A stretch of 45,166 nt of DNA from Bacteroidaceae bacterium (GTDB taxonomy: Bacteria > Bacteroidota > Bacteroidia > Bacteroidales > Bacteroidaceae): positions 1 to 45,166 of the forward strand of contig JAFYQK010000004.1 of the NCBI GenBank assembly GCA_017547165.1. The letters are read 5' to 3'. Below are positions 19,225 to 27,411 of this stretch, in pieces. Position 1 is the stretch's first letter. Every line of letters starts with the position of its first letter. Made by a program: the position numbers and the translations under genes. Below the pieces are notes generated by a model. It saw only the letters and a program-made list of their open reading frames with translations. It made no database searches and was not told the DNA's origin.

Positions 19225-19929
19225 ATGCACAGATTCATTCAGATTTTATTCTTTCTGCTTCTTTTCGTTTCTCTTCCTGTTCAGTCACAAAAACGAGAGA
19301 AACGAAGTGTAGTACGTCTTGAAACTAATATGGGTAATATTCGCATTGCTTTGTCTGATCAGACTCCCAAGTACAGAGATAATTTCCTAAAGTTAGTTGG
19401 TCGAGGATTTTATGATGGAATAATATTTCATAGGGTCATTGAGAATTTTATGATACAGGCAGGTGATCCTCTGGTTCGCAAAAATGCTATTTGTGATACT
19501 TTTGATGTTAATTATACTATCCCCGCCGAGATAGTCTTTCCAGATTTATATCATTCGCGAGGGAGTGTAGCTGCTGCAAGAGAACCTGACGATGTGAATC
19601 CGGATTATGAAAGTAGTGCTTCTCAATTTTATATTGTGTGGGGAGAGAAAATGACGCCAGGTAAAATGAAGCGATCTGTTTCTTATTTAAAAGGACGTGG
19701 GATAGAACTTGACAGGTTTATGATAGATGAGTATCAGGTTTGTGGGGGTAGCCCGCACTTAGATGGAGCATATACTGTGTTTGGAGAGGTTATAGAAGGA
19801 CTTGCTATAGTTGGCGAAATTCAGGCTTTGCCAACTGATAGTAAAGATAGGCCATTAGACGATATTCTCATAATTCGTGCCGTTGTGGAGCAATTAAGCG
19901 AAAACGTTTCTTCTCTTGAAAATAAATAG
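19225..19929 (+). CDS. Secreted peptidyl-prolyl cis-trans isomerase (cyclophilin type)
   Basis: Cyclophilin acting on proline bonds of exported proteins. A signal peptide (MHRFIQILFFLLLFVSLPVQSQ) is followed by VVRLETNMGNIRIAL and FHRVIENFMIQAGDP, which contains the catalytic Arg and the conserved Phe and Gln of the family. LDGAYTVFGEVIEGL is the C-terminal core. A roughly 40-residue insertion (EKMTPGKMKRSVSYLKGRG...) separates the halves, as in Bacteroidota cyclophilins. The frame is open from 19204, but the promoter places the RNA start near 19200. The ATG at 19225, preceded by GGAG, is preferred and gives 234 residues. Downstream, guaA has its own -7 box. Confidence 0.93.
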   Translation: MHRFIQILFFLLLFVSLPVQSQKREKRSVVRLETNMGNIRIALSDQTPKYRDNFLKLVGRGFYDGIIFHRVIENFMIQAGDPLVRKNAICDTFDVNYTIPAEIVFPDLYHSRGSVAAAREPDDVNPDYESSASQFYIVWGEKMTPGKMKRSVSYLKGRGIELDRFMIDEYQVCGGSPHLDGAYTVFGEVIEGLAIVGEIQALPTDSKDRPLDDILIIRAVVEQLSENVSSLENK

Positions 19930-20021
19930 CCTATATGTTCATTTGTGTTCATTTGTGAAAAAACTACTTATTGTAGAATGATTTTTGCATCCATTTGATA
20001 CAAACTTTTTTGATTTTTATG

Positions 20022-20029
20022 TAACTTTG
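20022..20029 (+). promoter_or_regulatory. guaA promoter, -7 box
   Basis: TAACTTTG about 45 nt upstream of the guaA ATG matches TAnnTTTG. The -33 region is T-rich without a clean TTTG at 19-20 nt. No purine-riboswitch-like structure is visible in the short leader. Confidence 0.65.
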
Positions 20030-20074
20030 TGCACTGAAATTTGCGTATAAAATATTACATAAAAACATTTTCCT

Positions 20075-21385
20075 ATGAAACAAGACATGATTGTTATCCT
20101 GGATTTGGGAAGTCATGAAAACACCGTGGTAGCAAGAGCTATCCGTTCTTTGGGTGTTTATAGCGAAATCTATCCTCATGACATTACTGCTGAAGAATTG
20201 AAGGCTCTTCCCAATGTGAAGGGTGTTATCATCAATGGTGGCAAGAACAATGTTATCGACGGTGTGGAGATTGATGTCCTTCCCGAGATATACGAGGCAT
20301 GTTTCCCTGTGATGGCAGCTGGACATGACAAGGCACTTTGCGAGGTGAAGTTGCCCGAGTTTGCCAATGACGAGGAGGCTATCAAGGCTGCCGTTAAGGA
20401 CTTCGTGTTCGAGACATGTAAGGCTGAGGCCAACTGGAATATGAAGAATTTCGTTGCCGACCAGGTTGAGTTGGTTCGCCGTCAAGTAGGCGACAAGAAG
20501 GTTCTGCTTGCTCTCTCTGGTGGTGTGGATAGTTCTGTTGTTGCCGCTCTGCTTTTGAAAGCAATTGGTGACAACCTTGTTTGCGTGCATGTGAATCATG
20601 GTCTGATGCGCAAGGGTGAGTCGGAGAACGTTGTCGAGGTGTTCCGCAATCAGTTGTGCGCCAATCTTGTATATGTTGATGCTACAGATCGTTTCCTTGG
20701 TTTGTTGGAAGGTGTAGCTGAACCCGAGCAGAAGCGCAAGATTATCGGTGGTGAGTTCATCCGCGTGTTCGAGGAAGAGGCTCGCAAATTGGCAGGTGGC
20801 ATTGACTTCCTTGGTCAGGGTACTATCTATCCCGATATCGTGGAGAGTGGTACAAAGACAGCCAAGTGCGTGAAGAGCCATCACAATGTGGGTGGTCTGC
20901 CCGAGGATCTTCAGTTCGAACTCGTTGAGCCCCTGAAGCAACTCTTCAAGGACGAGGTTCGTGCATGTGGTGTAGAACTCGGTTTACCTTACGAGATGGT
21001 TTACCGTCAGCCATTCCCCGGTCCCGGTCTTGGAGTTCGTTGCCTTGGTGCTATCACTCGCGACCGTTTGGAGGCTTTACGCGAGAGCGATGCCATCTTG
21101 CGCGAGGAGTTCGCTTTGGCGGGTCTCGATAAGAAAGTATGGCAGTACTTCACCGTAGTGCCCGACTTCAAGAGCGTGGGTGTTAAGGATAATGCCCGTA
21201 GCTATGATTGGCCAGTTATCATTCGTGCCGTGAACACCATTGATGCCATGACCGCTTCTATCGAGCAGATAGAATGGCCCATCCTTCTGAAGATTACTGA
21301 CCGTATCCTAAAGGAGGTTCCCGGTGTGAACCGTGTGTGCTACGATATGTCTCCCAAGCCTTGCGCTACTATCGAGTGGGAATAA
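20075..21385 (+). CDS. guaA: GMP synthase with a degenerate, shortened glutaminase domain
   Basis: The synthetase half is intact: the PP-loop LSGGVDSSVVAALL (148-154 core), then KSHHNVGGLPEDLQ, RQPFPGPGLGVR and the dimerisation end MSPKPCATIEWE. It should adenylate XMP and aminate it to GMP. The N-terminal amidotransferase half is about 85 residues short (436 in total against about 510-525). Its start MIVILDLGSHENTVVARAIRSLGV is recognisable, but the nucleophile motif GICYG is replaced by FPVMAAGHDKA (Gly83 at the Cys position). The segment with the catalytic His and Glu is absent. By inference it uses free ammonia, takes ammonia from a separate glutaminase, or is a paralogue of a complete GuaA elsewhere. 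Codon use is strongly biased, as in highly expressed genes, so it does not look like a decaying gene. Confidence 0.92.
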   Translation: MKQDMIVILDLGSHENTVVARAIRSLGVYSEIYPHDITAEELKALPNVKGVIINGGKNNVIDGVEIDVLPEIYEACFPVMAAGHDKALCEVKLPEFANDEEAIKAAVKDFVFETCKAEANWNMKNFVADQVELVRRQVGDKKVLLALSGGVDSSVVAALLLKAIGDNLVCVHVNHGLMRKGESENVVEVFRNQLCANLVYVDATDRFLGLLEGVAEPEQKRKIIGGEFIRVFEEEARKLAGGIDFLGQGTIYPDIVESGTKTAKCVKSHHNVGGLPEDLQFELVEPLKQLFKDEVRACGVELGLPYEMVYRQPFPGPGLGVRCLGAITRDRLEALRESDAILREEFALAGLDKKVWQYFTVVPDFKSVGVKDNARSYDWPVIIRAVNTIDAMTASIEQIEWPILLKITDRILKEVPGVNRVCYDMSPKPCATIEWE

Positions 21386-21396
21386 AATATTGAATT

Positions 21397-21435
21397 AAAG
21401 TCGAGGTGCCTGGTGGTGCCTCGACTTTTGTTTTT
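21397..21435 (+). terminator. guaA terminator
   Basis: AAAGTCGAGG (21397-21406) pairs with CCTCGACTTT (21419-21428) around a 12-nt loop and is followed by TTGTTTTT. It begins 12 nt after the guaA stop. Confidence 0.88.
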
Positions 21436-21598
21436 AGGGATGTGTAGTATCCCTTTTTTTGTTATGTTTTGGACGCCATATTAAATAAATAAAGTCATTA
21501 CTTTCTTTTGTCTTAAACATTACTGTGTTTGAACTCAAACATTGTTTGCTTTTTATGATAGCGATGTTATTTATTTAGTGTTGAAAAGTCATTGTTAT

Positions 21599-21630
21599 TT
21601 TGACTGTTCGATATTTTTTCAGTATCTTTG
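21599..21630 (+). promoter_or_regulatory. Promoter of the membrane-HTH gene
   Basis: TTTG at 21599-21602, a 20-nt spacer and TATCTTTG at 21623-21630. The predicted RNA start, about 6-8 nt beyond the box, coincides with the ATG at 21637, suggesting a leaderless or nearly leaderless mRNA. Confidence 0.75.
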
Positions 21631-21636
21631 TACCCA

Positions 21637-22764
21637 ATGTTGATAGAGGCTATCATAGTAACCATAGTTTTTGCCTGTTGTGCCGTGGCACATTTCGCAG
21701 GTATGATTATCACCGGAATCTTGGCGAAGCACCGTGTTCAATATTTGAGTTTGGCATGGATGCTTGCGATATTCTCTGTTACTTTGTTCATTGTGGCAAT
21801 GTATGGCGACTCTGTAGCTAAAGGTGCACCGGGTATCCTTAATCCTTATATGCTTTTGGTTTTAGTCGGTGGTATTTATCTTCAGAGTATATATTCGTTG
21901 GGTCTTGCTTTACCAGGTTTCTTAGAGTTTCGTCGAATGTTGAAATATGCAAGTCCAATTTTGCTTTTAGCCATCATATATATGATTGCTATTTTTCCGG
22001 CCGAAAGACTCACGCAAGTTTACTCTTTTCAAGAGCTATTTACTGATATAATGTCATTGGATCTTGTGCTTAGAGTGATGGCTTTGGGCTTGGGGGTTTA
22101 TTATGCATTGAATATAATAATTCTTCCTAAGCGCATGGCACAAAAGACTACCTTTCCAATGTCGCTTATAGCCTATACCGTGGTGCTGAGTCTTTCAATC
22201 ATTATATACTTGTATATTGCCCTTGATTATACACCATTGATGCTTTGTGTTTACATTGCCATGTTTACGGTGGTTAATTATTTCTGGGTGTGCCACTCAA
22301 TTGAAACCCTAATGCAAAAGCTGCCTCATCCGAATATCAAACTCGACGATGTAGATAAGGTGGTGTTGGTTGATGCTCCAGTTGTAGAGCAACAGGAAGA
22401 GGAATCTTTTTCGGACTTTAATGAGATGAACCAAAAACGCTATGTGCGTGTTCAGTTATGGATGCAGACGCATAAGGATTTGTGGCTCAATAATGGTTTT
22501 ACTCGAGATAAACTATGCGATGAAACCGGCATAAACCGTCAGCTTATGCTTCAGTGTCTTAGAAGCCAGGGACATAATAATATACATGAGTACATTACGA
22601 CATATCGTGTGGAAGAACTGAAGCGTCTTATTAAACTTGGTGAGGTTACCTCTGTGTCGGATTGTATATTGGTTGGTTTCGTGACTCCAAAAACAGCTCG
22701 CTTGTGTTTTGAACGAATTTTAGGTCAAAACCTTGATGACTATCTTTTGCGCTATAAAAAGTAG
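21637..22764 (+). CDS. Membrane protein with C-terminal AraC-type HTH
   Basis: The N-terminal 215 or so residues carry six to seven hydrophobic helices (first MLIEAIIVTIVFACCAVAHF, with short loops). A linker containing an acidic QQEEESFSDF stretch follows. The last 100 residues resemble the double HTH of AraC/XylS regulators: GFTRDKLCDETGINRQLMLQCL as the first HTH, YRVEELKRLI as the connecting helix, and a second half ending ERILGQNLDDYLLRYKK. This is the Bacteroidota layout of a membrane-tethered one-component regulator; the ligand is unknown. A TTG at 21628 would extend the frame by three residues but lies inside the -7 box. The next gene downstream is a secreted protein with its own promoter and is a candidate target. 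Confidence 0.85.
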   Translation: MLIEAIIVTIVFACCAVAHFAGMIITGILAKHRVQYLSLAWMLAIFSVTLFIVAMYGDSVAKGAPGILNPYMLLVLVGGIYLQSIYSLGLALPGFLEFRRMLKYASPILLLAIIYMIAIFPAERLTQVYSFQELFTDIMSLDLVLRVMALGLGVYYALNIIILPKRMAQKTTFPMSLIAYTVVLSLSIIIYLYIALDYTPLMLCVYIAMFTVVNYFWVCHSIETLMQKLPHPNIKLDDVDKVVLVDAPVVEQQEEESFSDFNEMNQKRYVRVQLWMQTHKDLWLNNGFTRDKLCDETGINRQLMLQCLRSQGHNNIHEYITTYRVEELKRLIKLGEVTSVSDCILVGFVTPKTARLCFERILGQNLDDYLLRYKK

Positions 22765-22823
22765 GTTTGTATTGACTTTTTGTATCATACTTTGTGTCAT
22801 AGGGTTATTTTTGTTGACTTTTC

Positions 22824-22854
22824 TTGTACGTCTGCCTTAATTTTTGTAATTTTG
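22824..22854 (+). promoter_or_regulatory. Promoter of the secreted Ig/OB-domain protein
   Basis: CTTG (-33, TTG at 22824-22826), a 20-nt spacer and TAATTTTG (22847-22854) fit the Bacteroidota consensus. The leader to the ATG at 22954 is about 94 nt, AT-rich and without an obvious hairpin. Confidence 0.75.
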
Positions 22855-22953
22855 TGCCAATATTTAAAAATAATGTGCGCATACGCGTATTATGTCATTT
22901 TGCTTTAGGCTAAAAGAAAATAATTTTATATTAACTTAAAAAATTAAAAGCTT

Positions 22954-24111
22954 ATGAAAAAACTTTTACTCTCAATTGTAGCCCTGTTTATGGGTGTATC
23001 TATGGTTAATGCTGAGGAGTATACCGTGACAATTATAGGTGCTGATCAAGTTTGGTCTGCTACAGCAGGTAAGCAAACAGGCACGAAAGATGGTGTAACA
23101 ATCGAAACAACTAGAGGAATGTTAGGTAGCGGAACACAGTACAGATGTTACAAAGGTGAAACCTTTACTGTTTCTGTCGCAGAAGGTAATATAACAAAAA
23201 TTGAAATTAATTGCACTGCAAGTGGAACTTCTGAATATGGCCCCGGCTGTTTTACTGATGCTACTTCAGGAGCATACAGCTATTCTGGTAAGGTTGGTAC
23301 ATGGGAAGGATCTGCGTCTAGCATTTCTATGATTGCGTCTATCAAACAAGTGCGTATGACAGAGATAAAAGTTACTTATGTTGTTGGTACATCTACTGCT
23401 CCCCAGGCAACTTCGCTTGCATTGACAGAATCATCAACTGTGCAGACAGAATATTATGAAAGCGAGTCATTCAATCCTGCTGGTTTGCTCGCAACAGCTA
23501 CTTTTGATGATGAGTCAACTGCTGATGTAACAGAAAATGTAACATGGTCATTCAATCCTGCTGAATTGACAATGGATACAAAGAGTGTTGAGATTACTGC
23601 AACTTATAAGGGCGTTACCGCAAGCAAGACCTATGAGGTTACTATGAAGACTATTGCCAACACTCCCGAAACTGCTTATACCGTTGAGGAGGCTTGTGCA
23701 TTGATTGAGGCTAACCGTGGTCTTGGTGTTGAGGTATATGTTAAGGGTATCGTTAGCAAGGTTGAGTCTTTCAATTCGACTTATGGTTCAATTACTTATT
23801 GGATCTCTACTGATGGTACAGAAGAGTCTCAGCAGTTTGAGTGCTATAGCGGTTTGAATATTGGTGGTGAGAAGTTTACATCTGTTGATGATTTGTCAGT
23901 CGGTACATTTGTAGTAGTTGTAGGAACCATGAAGAAGTATGGTGAGGTGTACGAGTTCAACTACAACAATAAGATTGTGTCTATGGAAACTACCGGCATC
24001 ACCGATGTTCTTTCTACCGAGTTTAAGGATGGCAAGATTATCGAGAACAACCGTGTTGTTATCGTAAAGGCTGGCAAGAAGTATAATGTTGCTGGTCAGT
24101 TGGTTAAGTAA
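22954..24111 (+). CDS. Secreted multidomain protein (Ig-like and OB-fold-like domains)
   Basis: A signal peptide (MKKLLLSIVALFMGVSMVNA, cleavage before EE) leads into a beta-rich Gly/Ser/Thr region (about 21-145). Residues about 150-232 look like a bacterial Ig-like domain of the Big_3 type, with paired SFNPAGL and SFNPAEL motifs. Residues about 235-345 (VEVYVKGIVSKVESF...VVVVGTMKKYGEVYE) look like the OB-fold domain common in Bacteroidota surface proteins. The end NNRVVIVKAGKKYNVAGQLVK resembles a short type IX-secretion CTD. No catalytic motif is seen, so the role is probably binding or structural at the surface. The 3' half has stronger codon bias than the 5' half. Confidence 0.8.
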   Translation: MKKLLLSIVALFMGVSMVNAEEYTVTIIGADQVWSATAGKQTGTKDGVTIETTRGMLGSGTQYRCYKGETFTVSVAEGNITKIEINCTASGTSEYGPGCFTDATSGAYSYSGKVGTWEGSASSISMIASIKQVRMTEIKVTYVVGTSTAPQATSLALTESSTVQTEYYESESFNPAGLLATATFDDESTADVTENVTWSFNPAELTMDTKSVEITATYKGVTASKTYEVTMKTIANTPETAYTVEEACALIEANRGLGVEVYVKGIVSKVESFNSTYGSITYWISTDGTEESQQFECYSGLNIGGEKFTSVDDLSVGTFVVVVGTMKKYGEVYEFNYNNKIVSMETTGITDVLSTEFKDGKIIENNRVVIVKAGKKYNVAGQLVK

Positions 24112-24181
24112 ATATAACCAGACGAATAAACCTCTTGCCTTTGATGTTGTCAAAGTATAAGGCGCTTAAGGGCATGTTGAA

Positions 24182-24547
24182 ATGATGAAAAAAATATTGA
24201 CCATAATTATGTTAGTTGGTGCTCTGCTGAATTTGTCGGCAGAGGCACCAATTGGCATTATAGGTCATAAGGAGGGAGAGCAAATAACCGACACCATAAG
24301 CAAAATGAATTTTATGGAGGGGCGTAAGGTGGTGTCAGGTAAAATGAGCTTCTCGGCGAGTCCTGTTGGATTGTATGTCGTCGGAAAATCTGTCAGGGTA
24401 GAGAGTCCTGAAAAGCAGATATTGCCTATTTATACCCAAAATGGAATGTTTTATCTCATATTCCGACTCAATAAAGGTACAAACTGGCTTAATGGTCTGC
24501 CAAAGGGAGGGTACTACATAAATGGTAAGTTGATAACCATTAAGTAA
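24182..24547 (+). CDS. Small secreted protein of unknown function
   Basis: 121 residues with a signal peptide (MMKKILTIIMLVGALLNLSAEA). The rest is beta-prone without cysteines. Two stretches, GLYVVGKSVRV in the middle and the C-terminal GGYYINGKLITIK, resemble the short CTD-like motif (G-Y-x-(V/I)-N-G-K-x-(V/I)-x-K) of Bacteroidota secreted proteins. It starts 70 nt after the larger secreted protein; the gap holds a small CTTTG/CAAAG hairpin without a U-run, so read-through from the upstream promoter is plausible. I do not recognise a family. Confidence 0.7.
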   Translation: MMKKILTIIMLVGALLNLSAEAPIGIIGHKEGEQITDTISKMNFMEGRKVVSGKMSFSASPVGLYVVGKSVRVESPEKQILPIYTQNGMFYLIFRLNKGTNWLNGLPKGGYYINGKLITIK

Positions 24548-24596
24548 CGTATATTCAGTAAAATACAAATAGGGAGACCTCAAGGTTCTAATTGGT

Positions 24597-25547
24597 ATGG
24601 AAGAAATTATCTCGAAGATTCCACGCGAATTGATTAAGGCAGAGTTGACAGAAGAGCGCAAGTTGCGCCGCACAAACAAAAGTGGCAACGAAATATATAT
24701 CGTCACATGGCAAGATGCTCCGAATACTTTGCGCGAGATAGGCAGATTACGAGAAATAGCATTTAGAGCTGCCGGAGGTGGAAGCGGCAAAAGTATGGAT
24801 TTGGATGAGTTTGATACATGTGACAATCCATACAAGCAACTCATTGTTTGGGATCCCGAAGAAGAGGAGATACTTGGAGGTTATCGTTACATTTTAGGTC
24901 GTGATTGGGAAGTTACCCCTAATGGCCAACCAAATCTTGCTACAAGCCATATGTTCCGCTTCTCCGAAAAGTTTATGAGGGAATATGCTCCATACACTAT
25001 CGAATTGGGACGTTCGTTTGTTACACTAGAATATCAGAGCAGCCGTATGGGCACCAAGGGACTGTTTGCTCTTGATAATTTGTGGGATGGCTTGGGCGCT
25101 GTTACGGTGATAGAACCCAATGTTCGTTATTTGTTTGGCAAATTCACGATGTATCCCTCTTTCGACCGAATGAGTCGTGATATGATTATATATTTCCTCA
25201 ATAAGCACTTCCCCGACCATGACGAACTAATTCGTCCGATAGTTCCTTTTGGTTATGTTAATAATATCGACCAATTTCCCGAATTATTTGTAGAGGAAGA
25301 ATTCAAACAAGACTATCGAATACTTAACAAAGCTGTCAGAGAACGCGGATACAATATTCCTCCCTTGGTAAATGCATATATGGGGTTGTCGCCAACAATG
25401 AAACTATTCGGAACGGCAATCAACGAGGAGTTTGGAAATGTAGAGGAAACAGGTATATTGATTGCTATAGACGAGCTATTGCCAGAAAAGCGCATGCGTT
25501 ATATAGATTCATACTTGGCTGAGCATCCTGAGTTTGCCAAGGCTTAA
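24597..25547 (+). CDS. GNAT-fold acyltransferase, hemolysin/OlsB type
   Basis: 316 residues with the Bacteroidota hemolysin-like acyltransferase pattern: IGRLREIAFRAAGGGSGKSMDLDEFD, LGGYRYILG and IELGRSFVTLEYQ. The ELGR(S)FV segment is the N-acyltransferase signature found in OlsB-type and FeeM-like enzymes. From established work on Bacteroides, proteins of this class (GlsB) N-acylate glycine as the first step of glycine-lipid synthesis. Assignment to GlsB is inference, and the partner O-acyltransferase (GlsA) is not in the window. No signal peptide is present, so it acts in the cytoplasm or at the inner membrane face. It is followed 47 nt later by dgt. Confidence 0.78.
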   Translation: MEEIISKIPRELIKAELTEERKLRRTNKSGNEIYIVTWQDAPNTLREIGRLREIAFRAAGGGSGKSMDLDEFDTCDNPYKQLIVWDPEEEEILGGYRYILGRDWEVTPNGQPNLATSHMFRFSEKFMREYAPYTIELGRSFVTLEYQSSRMGTKGLFALDNLWDGLGAVTVIEPNVRYLFGKFTMYPSFDRMSRDMIIYFLNKHFPDHDELIRPIVPFGYVNNIDQFPELFVEEEFKQDYRILNKAVRERGYNIPPLVNAYMGLSPTMKLFGTAINEEFGNVEETGILIAIDELLPEKRMRYIDSYLAEHPEFAKA

Positions 25548-25594
25548 AATTCAAACATATATAATCCACACCTATAGCATTTGCACTCACCGAA

Positions 25595-26947
25595 ATGATT
25601 TGGGAACAATTACTTTCTAACAAAAGACTTGGTCAAGAGCAACAACCTCACAAGAAGGACGATAGGACGGAATTTCAACGCGATTATGATAGATTGATAT
25701 TCTCTGCTCCATTCCGTAGGTTGCAGAATAAGACTCAGGTATTTCCTTTGCCTGGAAGTATTTTTGTGCACAACAGGCTCACACATTCGTTAGAGGTAAG
25801 TAGCGTTGGACGTTCATTGGGAAATGATGTCAGTCGCCTGTTGCTTGAGAAACATCCCGAATTGCGTGACACTCATATTGTTGAGTTGGGTAGTATTGTT
25901 TCGGCCGCTTGTTTGGCGCATGACTTGGGTAATCCTCCTTTTGGACATAGTGGAGAAAAGGCCATAGGAACATATTTCAGTGAAGGAGATGGACGTTTCC
26001 TTAAAGACTATTTTTGCGAAGAAACCGGAGATTCGCTTTCTGAAGAACAATGGCACGACCTGATAAATTTCGAAGGTAATGCCAATGCTTTTCGTTTGCT
26101 GACTCACCATTTCAAGGGTCGTCGTCAAGGAGGTTTTGTGATGACTTATAGCACCTTGGCATCAATAGTTAAGTATCCTTTTAGTAGCAATCTTGCCAAC
26201 GGGAAAAGAAAATTTGGTTTTTTTCGTGATGAAATCGAGTTTTATCAAAGAATTGCTGAAGAGTTAGGTATCCGTCGTTTTGATAGCGAAGAAGGAACCT
26301 TACGATATGCCCGCTATCCATTGGTATATCTTGTGGAAGCTGCCGACGACATCTGCTACGAGATTATGGATATTGAGGATGCTCATAAGCTTAAGATTCT
26401 GACAACACCAGAAACCAAAGAACTTCTATTGTCCTATTTTGATGATGCCCAAAGGGAAACAATTCTGTCTCGCATGAATACAGTTGAGGATTCCAATGAA
26501 CAGATTGTTTATCTACGTTCATGCGTTATAAATCTGCTTGAAACAGAATGCGTAAAAGTATTTGTCAATAACGAGGCGAATATTCTTGCAGGAGAATTTA
26601 TAGGTAGTCTTATAGATCATATCAGCGAAGTACCTAAAGCGGCATATCATGCTTGTGAAAAGGTAAGTTATTCGCGTATTTACAATAGCAAGGATGTTAT
26701 GGACATTGAGATAGCAGGTTTCAAGGTTATAACCACTTTGACTGATTTAATGGTTCATGCTGTCATCAATTCAAACAAGGCCTTTTCTCAATTGTTGATT
26801 AACAGAGTTTCTACCCAATACGATATTAAGGCCCCCACCTTGTACGGAAGAATTATGGCCGTGTTAGATTATATATCCGGAATGACTGATGTCTACGCAA
26901 TGGATATGTATCGTAAAATAAATGGTATGTCAATCCCAACCCTATAA
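25595..26947 (+). CDS. dgt: Deoxyguanosinetriphosphate triphosphohydrolase (HD domain)
   Basis: HD-superfamily enzyme that removes triphosphate from dGTP or other dNTPs. The conserved [26 protein letters not shown] is followed by [11 protein letters not shown] (metal His64) and [16 protein letters not shown] (His109-Asp110). The later [16 protein letters not shown] carries the final metal Asp. The 450 residues are the usual length of the dNTPase form. It lies 26 nt before dut, so two dNTP-pool enzymes are adjacent and likely co-transcribed. Confidence 0.95.
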   Translation: MIWEQLLSNKRLGQEQQPHKKDDRTEFQRDYDRLIFSAPFRRLQNKTQVFPLPGSIFVHNRLTHSLEVSSVGRSLGNDVSRLLLEKHPELRDTHIVELGSIVSAACLAHDLGNPPFGHSGEKAIGTYFSEGDGRFLKDYFCEETGDSLSEEQWHDLINFEGNANAFRLLTHHFKGRRQGGFVMTYSTLASIVKYPFSSNLANGKRKFGFFRDEIEFYQRIAEELGIRRFDSEEGTLRYARYPLVYLVEAADDICYEIMDIEDAHKLKILTTPETKELLLSYFDDAQRETILSRMNTVEDSNEQIVYLRSCVINLLETECVKVFVNNEANILAGEFIGSLIDHISEVPKAAYHACEKVSYSRIYNSKDVMDIEIAGFKVITTLTDLMVHAVINSNKAFSQLLINRVSTQYDIKAPTLYGRIMAVLDYISGMTDVYAMDMYRKINGMSIPTL

Positions 26948-26973
26948 TAAGAGTCTTTCTAATCTTCTATACC

Positions 26974-27411
26974 ATGCTTAAAATACAGATACTCAACAAA
27001 TCACATCATCCTTTACCTCAATATTCTACTTCATGTAGTGCTGGTTTGGATTTAAGGGCAAATATCGAAAGTCCGATATTATTAAAACCGATGCAACGCG
27101 TATTGGTTCCAACTGGGTTGTATATGGCTCTGCCTAAAGGCTATGAGGCTCAGGTTCGTCCTCGAAGCGGTTTGGCTCTCAAACATGGTATTAGTGTGTT
27201 GAATACTCCTGGTACCATCGATGCAGACTATCGTGGAGAAATAGGTGTTATCCTGATAAATTTAGGACAGGACGATTTCTTGATTCATGATGGTGAGAGA
27301 ATAGCGCAAATGGTAGTCGCCAAATATGAGCAAATAGATTTCCTGAGTGTAGAGGTTCTGAATGAAACCGAGCGTGGTGCTGGTGGATTTGGGCATAGCG
27401 GAGTAAAATGA
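26974..27411 (+). CDS. dut: dUTP diphosphatase (dUTPase)
   Basis: Trimeric dUTPase that hydrolyses dUTP to dUMP, keeping uracil out of DNA and feeding dTMP synthesis. All five motifs are present: SAGLDLRA (1), [10 protein letters not shown] (2), [13 protein letters not shown] (3), GERIAQMV (4) and the C-terminal [10 protein letters not shown] (5). The 145 residues are normal. Its TGA overlaps the ATG of the TPR gene by 4 nt, so these functionally unrelated genes are translationally coupled. Confidence 0.97.
   Translation: MLKIQILNKSHHPLPQYSTSCSAGLDLRANIESPILLKPMQRVLVPTGLYMALPKGYEAQVRPRSGLALKHGISVLNTPGTIDADYRGEIGVILINLGQDDFLIHDGERIAQMVVAKYEQIDFLSVEVLNETERGAGGFGHSGVK

Noticed and set aside
20030-20074. 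Purine riboswitch before guaA
   Set aside because: The leader is only about 45 nt and AT-rich, with no three-way junction or terminator/antiterminator pair.
20075-20520. Frameshift or deletion artefact explaining the short guaA glutaminase domain
   Set aside because: The reading frame is continuous, residues before and after the gap align with the family, and no remnant of the missing segment is seen in other frames. A clean assembly deletion cannot be fully excluded.
19964-20941. 325-residue open frame on the minus strand across the 5' half of guaA
   Set aside because: It is antisense to a clear GMP synthase with codon-biased sequence, has no recognisable domain, and is a by-product of that codon bias.
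24112-24181. Terminator after the large secreted protein
   Set aside because: A small CTTTG/CAAAG hairpin is present but no T-run follows, so read-through into the next gene is more likely.
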